DNA from: Protostelium mycophagum
Lineage: Eukaryota > Evosea > Variosea > Protosteliida > Protosteliaceae
Length of the DNA stretch: 40,694 bases
Reading direction: 5' to 3'
Assembly: GCA_002081555.1 (NCBI GenBank)
Contig: MZNV01002953.1
Span: forward strand, 1-40,694
Shown here: one piece after another, positions 34,552-40,694 of the stretch
Numbering within the stretch: position 1 is the first letter of the stretch
Layout of the letters: every line of letters begins with the position of its first letter
Program-made: the position numbers and the translations under genes
The notes under the pieces: model-generated
What the model was told of the DNA's origin: nothing
The model's input: the letters and a program-made list of their open reading frames with translations, nothing else
Database searches by the model: none

Positions 34552-35507
34552 TCCTTGTGAAATTCAGAGTCCATCAATTTGATGAATTCCTCAAGAACAA
34601 ATCTACGAATCGGGTGTTTCGGGCGATTAAGAACAGAAGATAGATTTACAATGTATCAAATCAATCCAATGCAACCATTTTTTCACCACAAAGATCTTTG
34701 AAAGAATCCCTTTTTTTGCCCACCTGACGAAGACAGGATGCCCTTCGCGACAAGATCTGAAGCACAAGGGCGGCTCGCCAAGAGCCTTCCAAGAAGATGG
34801 CCGACTGCAGCATGGCCAGAGTGTAAAATGGAAGGTCTTCTTCCAAGATCTGCGTCCAATTTGACGCTCAAATGGAGCTATCATTGGTTAAAGAAATTAA
34901 GAGTTTGAGATCGTTATTCGTCTTGAATAAAGAAGATAATTCTCACCCTGTCAACGGACGACTTCATGTGATGTGTCCCGATAGGATGAAAGTTTGTTGT
35001 TGCGTCAGACTACAATAATAACAAATTGTGGTTCCACAGGGCTCTCGTGGCAACCAACTGCTTTCACCATCAACATGAGGTTGTCGTCAACGAACAGCCA
35101 GACGTGGTGCAACAGTCATCAAAAACTCGCTTCGTCTTTTATCATTTTATTCCACATATTAGACCAGTGAAGGGAAGAAGCTCGTCTCTTGTCGAAATCG
35201 AATGAACATCAGTGCGAGTTTGGCTTGTCATGCCTCTGGATTTGAGAACTATGATAAGGTAGGATATACTGAAAGACAGACGGACCTTTCCCATATCAAT
35301 CGACAACGAGGATGTTATATTTCATCTTTCAGCAGCACCAGGAAGTTTCTGTGTCCTGCGATCGTGGTCTGAAATTGCTGGTGTCAATTTCGGGAAAATT
35401 TTTACGGAAATGAAAGGGGGGGAGGGAAGTCCGCGAGGAAGGATTCTTGGTTGTGATTGAGCTGTTGAATCCCTTCTTTGCCTTTCGGATCGTCGTTCAA
35501 TCTCAGT
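34552..35507. other. Intergenic region between RhoGAP gene and eL14; no confident gene
   Basis: This is 956 bp between divergent starts. A possible two-exon 45-codon frame (ATG 35202, donor at 35258, acceptor at 35337, stop 35411-35413; M-N-I-S-A-S-L-A-C-H) has good splice signals but no recognisable motif. A second open plus frame runs from about 34987 to 35203. Either may be a gene remnant or chance. A G-run lies at about 35418-35430. The region just before eL14 (CCCTTCTTTGCCTTTC) is pyrimidine-rich, as in many ribosomal-protein leaders. Confidence 0.35.
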
Positions 35508-36253
35508 ATGGTAAGTCAGAACACATCTATAGACATGATTATCTATTACCTATTTTTCAATCCGCTGTGTTTTCGATATTGTGGATGGGGATCAACATAT
35601 CATAATCATCTTGTGGAGATCAAGTCCTAATGCATGCATCAGCCTCTTTACAGTCGTTTTGTTCAAATCGGACGCGTTGTCCAAGTTCAACGTGGAGATG
35701 ACACCGGCAAGCTCGCCGTTATCATCGACATCATCGACCAAAACAGAGTATGTCTTCCTTAATTCTCATGTTTTTTCTCATGAAAATAGCTTTTGATCGA
35801 TGGTCCCTCTGCCGTCACCGGTGTTACCCGCCAAGTCATCAAGATCGACTACGTTTCTCTGACCGACTTCGTTGTCACCATCTCCAGAAACGCTAACCAG
35901 CGTGACTTGAAGGCCGCTTTCGAGAAGGAGGACGTCGCCAACAAGTTCGCCGCTACACCCAGCGGAAAGAGACTCGCTCGCCGTGCCACCAGAGCTAACT
36001 TGAGCGACTTCCAGAGATTCCAGGTCTACAGACTGAAGCAACAGGTAAACTCACTTTTAATGCTTTCATTTTACATAGAAACACTTTGCTTGCCTTTATT
36101 TAGTTCTAAAAGCAAAATTCTTTTTACCCTGATCCTGAAATGTCCGCCCAACTTTTGATTAGATGATCTGACATGAGGCAGAGAAACAGAAAGATCAACG
36201 CTGAGCTCAAGGGACTGAAGGCCGAGTACTTGAAGTCTAACCCCTCCGCTTAA
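35508..36253 (+). CDS. RPL14: 60S ribosomal protein eL14
   Basis: The spliced protein reads R-F-V-Q-I-G-R-V-V near its start, G-K-L-A-V-I-I-D-I-I-D-Q-N-R, L-I-D-G-P-S-A-V-T-G-V, and a basic C-terminus ending S-N-P-S-A-stop (36251-36253). This is eL14, a component of the large ribosomal subunit. My preferred start is ATG 35508-35510, followed at once by a GTAAGT donor; the acceptor CATCAG at 35642 gives M-P-L-Y-S-R-F-V-Q-I-G in frame. An ATG at 35634 (M-H-Q-P-L-Y-S-R) is a possible start without that intron. A second intron spans 35760-35788 and a third 36042-36183. Codons end in C or G far more than in neighbours, as expected for high expression. Length is close to that of eL14 elsewhere. Confidence 0.93.
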
Positions 36254-36334
36254 GTGTGAGACAATCAAATGACACATAAAAAGAGGCAGAGAGTCGGTTC
36301 TCGAATCAGAAATTGTGCAAAGCGCTTTATCTTT

Positions 36335-37192
36335 TTATTTTTTATCCATACTTCTAGCCAGATTGATCAGTGTATCTCTAAATCCAGGCCTCGCTAGTTC
36401 TAAAGCGTTCTGTCCATCTTCTCTTTCCACCAAAACATTAGCTCCTGTGAAGAATCAACAATGGTTGGAAACCACTCGTTACCTCTTTCGACGAGAAGTG
36501 TGGCTATGGATGTATTGTCCTCTACGACGGCGATGTGTAGAGGTGTCTCCCCTTCTTTATTCTTTACGTCCACGTTCCTCGCCTTTGTGAGAATGAGCTT
36601 GACGAGCTCCTCTCTTTCAGCTGAGGATATTGTCATGTTGCCACAAGCACTAGGACACGATTATAAAAGGGTCTTGGAAGTGTCATCCTACCGATGAAGA
36701 GGGGTATTTCCATATTTGTCGACGGCGTTGACACGAGCCCCCTTGGACATCAACAAACGTACAACTTCAACATTGCCTGCGGGGTTGAGAATGAAAGTAA
36801 TATTTCAGTTCAAACCTTTGGAAGAGGCATAATGAATGATGGATCTGCCAGTGTCATTGCTGCGATTCACGTCCACTTTATCAGTATCCAAAAGAGTCTG
36901 AACGACTTCCAATTTTCCTCCTGAGACAGCAGACATGAGAGGTGACCATCCGTCTTCGTCCGTTGTATCTGGCGTCGCACCTCTCGATAGTAGATTGATG
37001 ACAATGTGATTGTGTCCACCAGCAGCCGCCCAATGTAAAGCTGAAAGAGTGTTAAAGGGAACTTTGAAGCCAAGTACCTGTTCTCTGGTCTGAGTCCAAA
37101 TCATCCACCTTCTTGCCTTGAAGATCTATGAAGGATTGAACCTCCAAAATGTCGCCTTCTCTGGCGGCTTCCCAGATGTCTTTGGAGGGCAT
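36335..37192 (-). CDS. Gankyrin-like ankyrin-repeat protein (26S proteasome assembly chaperone PSMD10/Nas6 type)
   Basis: ATG 37192 gives M-P-S-K-D-I-W-E-A-A-R-E-G-D. It is followed by about six ankyrin repeats: A-L-H-W-A-A-A-G-G-H-N-H-I-V near 37030, G-W-S-P-L-M-S-A-V-S-G-G near 36950, G-R-S-I-I-H-Y-A-S-S-K-G near 36830, G-N-T-P-L-H-R near 36700, G-E-T-P-L-H-I-A-V-V-E-D near 36540 and G-Q-N-A-L-E-L-A-R near 36400. The end is R-S-M-D-K-K-stop (36335-36337). The A-L-H-W-A-A-A-G-G-H and G-W-S-P-L motifs with a compact all-ankyrin length (about 230 residues) match gankyrin/Nas6, a chaperone for the proteasome base subunit Rpt3 (family knowledge). A generic ankyrin protein remains possible. Confidence 0.85.
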
Positions 37193-37303
37193 TTTGAAAT
37201 TCGTGTTTTGTGTTGTCTGTTGTTCCGCGATATGTGTTGATCATATCAACAAATCATATCGTCATGATTACGTAATTTCGACATCACATATCGCACACAA
37301 ATC
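37193..37303. promoter_or_regulatory. Short bidirectional promoter (gankyrin-like / Sec23-24-like)
   Basis: Only 111 bp lies between the divergent start codons. It contains a perfect interrupted palindrome GTTGATCATATCAAC at 37236-37250 and a bZIP-like palindrome ATTACGTAAT at 37267-37276. These are candidate binding sites shared by both genes (inference). Confidence 0.5.
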
Positions 37304-40235
37304 ATGACAGAGCCATCAGTTCCCTCGTCGACGAAAAATGTTGAACTAAAAGTAGAGGACAAAGAGTCCTCAGATAGGCTTCAGATCGTACAAAGTAGTC
37401 TGAATTGGTTCCCTTCTGAATCGGGTGCCAAGGATAGATCTGGATTACCTTGGGGAATCGCAGTCACGCCTTTAGGACTTGAACCTTTGCCTTCAGAGGA
37501 ACTACTTCCCAGTGATTGTATATCACGTTGTGATAATTGCTTTGGGTATCTCAATCCGTTCGCTGCCTTCAGCTCGACAAAAAGAGGACCCAAGATGTGG
37601 CAATGTCCTCTGTGTGAAAAGACAAACGCTTTACCTGCCGATAAGATAGGGTAAAAAACGATTAAATCCTTTTTGCTGCATTTGTTGATCAATTTAGAAA
37701 TGGAACAGCAGTAGAGAGGACAATTATAGAGATGAGAGCGCCCAGTGATACCCCAGAGCCTCCACCAATTTTCCTCAGTCTTGTGGATGTTTCAGATACT
37801 CCTGGAAGGGACAAGTCTTTACAAGCAGTAAAGGACGCCATCAACGCTCAGTTAGAGGGTAAATCAACATTTTCCTTCTTTGTCTGAAGAATTGAAGTTG
37901 TTTGTTTAAATTAACAATTGATGATTAAATTTTTTCACATCCATCTGTAAAATTAATTGGACTTATTATAATATCAAATCATTTAAATCACGTAGCTCTT
38001 CCTCGTGATTGCCTTTTTGGCCTGCTCACGTACAGTGACACTCTGGGAATATATGATCTGAAGACAGTAAATAACCACATACTAAGGATACCATTGATCG
38101 ATGGGGATGCTTGTTCCTTGTTGCGCATACAAGACGTGATGCCATTGTCTCAAATCTTTGTTAAGGTGAGGATATTTATTTTCTGTTGACAATAAACACC
38201 TGAATATGTTTTTCTGTCACTTTGCAAATAATTCAGGTCTAAGAAGATTAGGTTGGAGAATTCAAAGAGAATATCATATCTGCTGTCGACAGTCTTCACC
38301 CCGCAACTTGTAAAAGTCGGGCATTGGGGTCATCAATCGAACTCATCATCGAGTTTATGGAGTCCTACGCACACATGCGAAATAGTGAGGAATATTTTTG
38401 TGCGAAGATTGAGACTTGTAGACCGAATGTCGATCTACATCGCGGGAGAACCAAATTATGGGCGCGGTAATGTCACGTTACCTAACGTGGATAATGACGC
38501 GCTATTACCGCAGACCGATTTCTATCGTGGTCAGGTGACACAATACCTCCTCCCACCTTTGCTATTTAATTACTCTTTAGTACTGAATATGATCAGGCAG
38601 ATAGAGCTGCAGATGTGGGACTTTGTGTGGATTTATTTTTATTGAAGGATATCAGCATTAAAGATCCGCTGGGCCTCTCCTCCTACAAATTCTTGTCCTT
38701 GCGAACTGGTGGAAATGTCAAATTATACGACAATTTCGACGAAATTTCTATGGCTCAGGATGTGTATGTTTTCGCCTCCCTGGGAGAATATTTCTGACAT
38801 GTTTTCAGATATCATCAGTATAGAAGGCCCATGGGATTTTCTGCCTTATTGCGTGTCAGAACATCAAGCGGAATCAGCGTTCAACAATCTTTGGGACATT
38901 TTTCACCAGATCCAGTGTACAATGATCTGTGCAGAATGTCATCCTGTGACAGCTTCTCCACGCTTTACTTCTATCTACAATTCGCCTCAAACGAAGGCAT
39001 GACAAAGTAGGTTTCGATCTCCTTTACAAATTCTAAAATAATTTTGTTGAATTTCAAAGGTCACAGGAGGCGTATATACAAGTCGCATTCGCATATAACC
39101 TGCTCTGTAATTCACAATCTGAAGAGGTCAGCTCATCTCATCAACTCATCACCTGAACCGTTGTAGTCCGTGGAAAGGAGATTACGTATCGTGACAATGA
39201 GGTACGGAGTGAGCAGGAGCATGCAGAGGATACACAAAGAAGCAGACCCCATCAACGTCAGCTCTTTATTGGCACAAAAGATCATGCGATCTACAATGGT
39301 GAATTTTCACTATTTTTCGTTGAAAATTATAAGGAGATGTGAAATGTAAATTAGACTCATAAGAACAGGACTTTGGGATTGTAGAATCAAGCCTCCTTCT
39401 TCACGATTGGGTTACTATACTGCTGACACAATATACTGAGGTAAACAATCTAATATTAATTTTATCCAACCTAATGGGAAGTATGTCGCGAGAAATTCTG
39501 GCAGCAACAATATTCCTGGGATGATTGGAAGCGGGCATCCGTTGTCGACATTGATTAGATTTATTTTTGGATTATCTAAAAATGAGGTGAAGTGAATATA
39601 CAAAGGCATCCACTCTGACGTATTTTGAGATCATGTCTACGGAGGCTAGTACTAATCCTGACCGTTGGAATTATCTACATTGTTTGTACAGGTGAGATCT
39701 TCAGTGTATTTACGACATCTTGTTGAGATATCACAGCGGCCTGCCACCGCACCTCCTGATACGTTGTATCCACCCCCAACTACAAAGATTCGCAACAGAA
39801 GATCCTCAGAGAAAACCTACTTCCGGGCTATTTTTGAATTACTCTTCTCTCGGACAGAAAGATAACCTCATTCTAGATGCTTTATTCAATATTATATTGT
39901 TACATCCAGAGGGACAGATTCCAGATAACAACGGTGAGGATATTTAGACAACAGAAAATGTGAGAAGATTCGTTCTGAAGCATTCAGGGGTACTACGGCG
40001 AGAAGCGGCTCGTTTGAAAAACATGCGTCCGATTACAAGCAAGGTTAGAGGTGTACACATATGCGTCTGAACATGACAGGTGATTGTGTTGCCAGTGAAC
40101 AGTAACGACATTTTGTTGAGAGGGTATATGTTGGAGGAAGAAGGGATAAGAGGAGACGGATTTACCAGCTTTACTTCAAATCTACACACAGAGGTTATGA
40201 AAATGGTTGAGGCAAATGATAATGAGAGCATTTGA
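37304..40235 (+). CDS. Sec23/Sec24-like COPII coat protein, divergent
   Basis: The leader is acidic and unremarkable (M-T-E-P-S-V-P-S-S). A Sec23/24 zinc finger follows: R-C-D-N-C-F-G-Y-L-N-P-F ... M-W-Q-C-P-L-C-E-K-T-N (about 37528-37625). The vWA-like trunk starts P-P-P-I-F-L-S-L-V-D-V-S-D-T (37765) and continues D-C-L-F-G-L-L-T-Y-S-D-T-L-G-I-Y near 38015 and L-R-T-G-G-N-V near 38700. The beta-sandwich/helical part has A-Y-I-Q-V-A-F-A-Y near 39075 and R-L-R-I-V-T-M-R near 39185. The end shows gelsolin-like L-I-L-D-A-L-F-N and a final segment to S-I-stop (40233-40235). Sec23/24 proteins form the inner COPII coat at ER exit sites. I cannot assign it to Sec23 or Sec24: the cargo-binding and GAP-loop residues are not clear, and the sequence is divergent. 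About twelve introns are present; several positions between 38250 and 38640 are uncertain. Confidence 0.8.
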
Positions 40236-40315
40236 AAGATTATGGAAAGATAAATCATAATCAGAAATGACCGTGAGAAACCACGGTATCGTCGAAATTC
40301 GAACTCTAAGCAATA

Positions 40316-40694
40316 TTACACATCTTGAGCATATTTGTATAATTTCTGGATCTACAACTGCTCTATCAACCTCAGCTCTTTCGTTTTGTTGGGTGATGTA
40401 ATTATAAATTTTCACTTTGATCAAGAAAGGTCCAATAACCGGGGGTCCACTCTACAGGTTTCGACAAGGTGTTGGTAATGTGTTTGTAATCAATTTCGTC
40501 GTTGTGCAGTAATTTTAACAGACGAGATTAATTTCCTTCATTTCGAGGGGCATCAGACTCGCATTCTGCGATTTGCGACTTTTATCGATACTCAACTTTA
40601 TCGGTCTAATCTAGTCCGAACTTTGGAAAACTGGTGGAATGTATTCTTCTGTGCGAAGCTTCTATTAATACTTCCTGGCTGCGGACTCCTTGGT
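40316..40694 (-). CDS. Possible 3' end of an unrecognised gene (partial, right edge)
   Basis: On the minus strand an open stretch follows a possible acceptor at 40611 (S-I-D-K-S-R-K-S-Q-N-A-S-L-M-P-L-E). It can splice (donor near 40520, acceptor CCTGTAG near 40455) to G-P-P-V-I-G-P-F-L-I-K-V-K-I-Y-N-Y-I. A further, unusually short intron ending GTTGTAG would give Y-K-Y-A-Q-D-V-stop at 40316-40318. The text looks protein-like, but I recognise no family, the last intron would be only 19 nt, and the donor GTCTGT is weak. Confidence 0.3.

Noticed and set aside
1-40694. Operon-like defence, biosynthetic or phage-type system, CRISPR array
   Set aside because: Genes are intron-rich, on both strands, and belong to unrelated housekeeping or signalling families. 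No regularly spaced repeat-spacer array, integrase, or gene-cluster logic was seen.
1-40694. tRNA or rRNA genes
   Set aside because: No stretch with tRNA A/B-box spacing plus a cloverleaf, and no rRNA-like conserved block, was noticed by eye; a covariance-model scan would be decisive.

Overview
The window is eukaryotic nuclear DNA from a compact genome. Genes are split by many short GT-AG introns (mostly about 40-110 nt), with a CTGAC/CTAAC-like branch motif close to the acceptor and a recurrent acceptor ending GTTGTAG. Both strands are used and genes are tightly packed (33 bp separates two convergent genes near 12.86 kb). The gene set points to a free-living amoeboid protist, most likely an amoebozoan: Atg6/Beclin, a Rab5-like GTPase, a plant-style LRR ectodomain joined to a tyrosine-type kinase, a multi-RhoGAP/WH2 actin regulator, a penta-EF-hand protein, SERRATE/ARS2, eL14, gankyrin and a Sec23/24-like protein. 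The lineage is inference; no rRNA or species marker is present. All gene models come from reading frames, splice signals and family motifs, and no search was run.

Layout. 1-330 (+): decayed end of a DUF7869-like repeat-family gene. 422-2281 (-): lipid-anchored (MGCC start) SH3 protein. 2386-5684 (+): degenerate TatD nuclease domain continuing, apparently in one transcript, into a YVH1/DUSP12-type zinc domain. 5860-6980 (-): Rab5-like GTPase with 3-nt and 9-nt microexons. 7177-9617 (-): Beclin-1/Atg6. 10446-12846 (+): START-domain protein. 12880-17682 (-): LRR receptor tyrosine kinase. 18471-20962 (+): SERRATE/ARS2. 21355-22280 (+): penta-EF-hand protein. 22618-26552 (-): LRR / coiled-coil / tandem-SAM scaffold. 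27055-34551 (-): very large gene with three RhoGAP domains, a PH-like region, two ubiquitin-like/RA-like regions, polyproline and WH2. 35508-36253 (+): ribosomal protein eL14. 36335-37192 (-): gankyrin-like ankyrin protein. 37304-40235 (+): Sec23/Sec24-like COPII protein. Right edge (-): possible 3' end of another gene.

Several genes act on endomembranes and cytoskeleton: Rab5-like GTPase (early endosome), Beclin (PI3P and autophagy), Sec23/24-like (ER export), RhoGAP/WH2 (actin), and membrane receptors. This looks like ordinary eukaryotic gene mixing, not an operon-like system. The most unusual signals are (i) the TatD pseudo-nuclease/zinc-domain fusion, (ii) a 3-nt microexon without which the Rab DTAGQE motif is broken, (iii) a near-identical inverted intronic repeat flanking one Beclin exon, and (iv) reuse across introns of a few palindromic words, including introns whose two ends are complementary.
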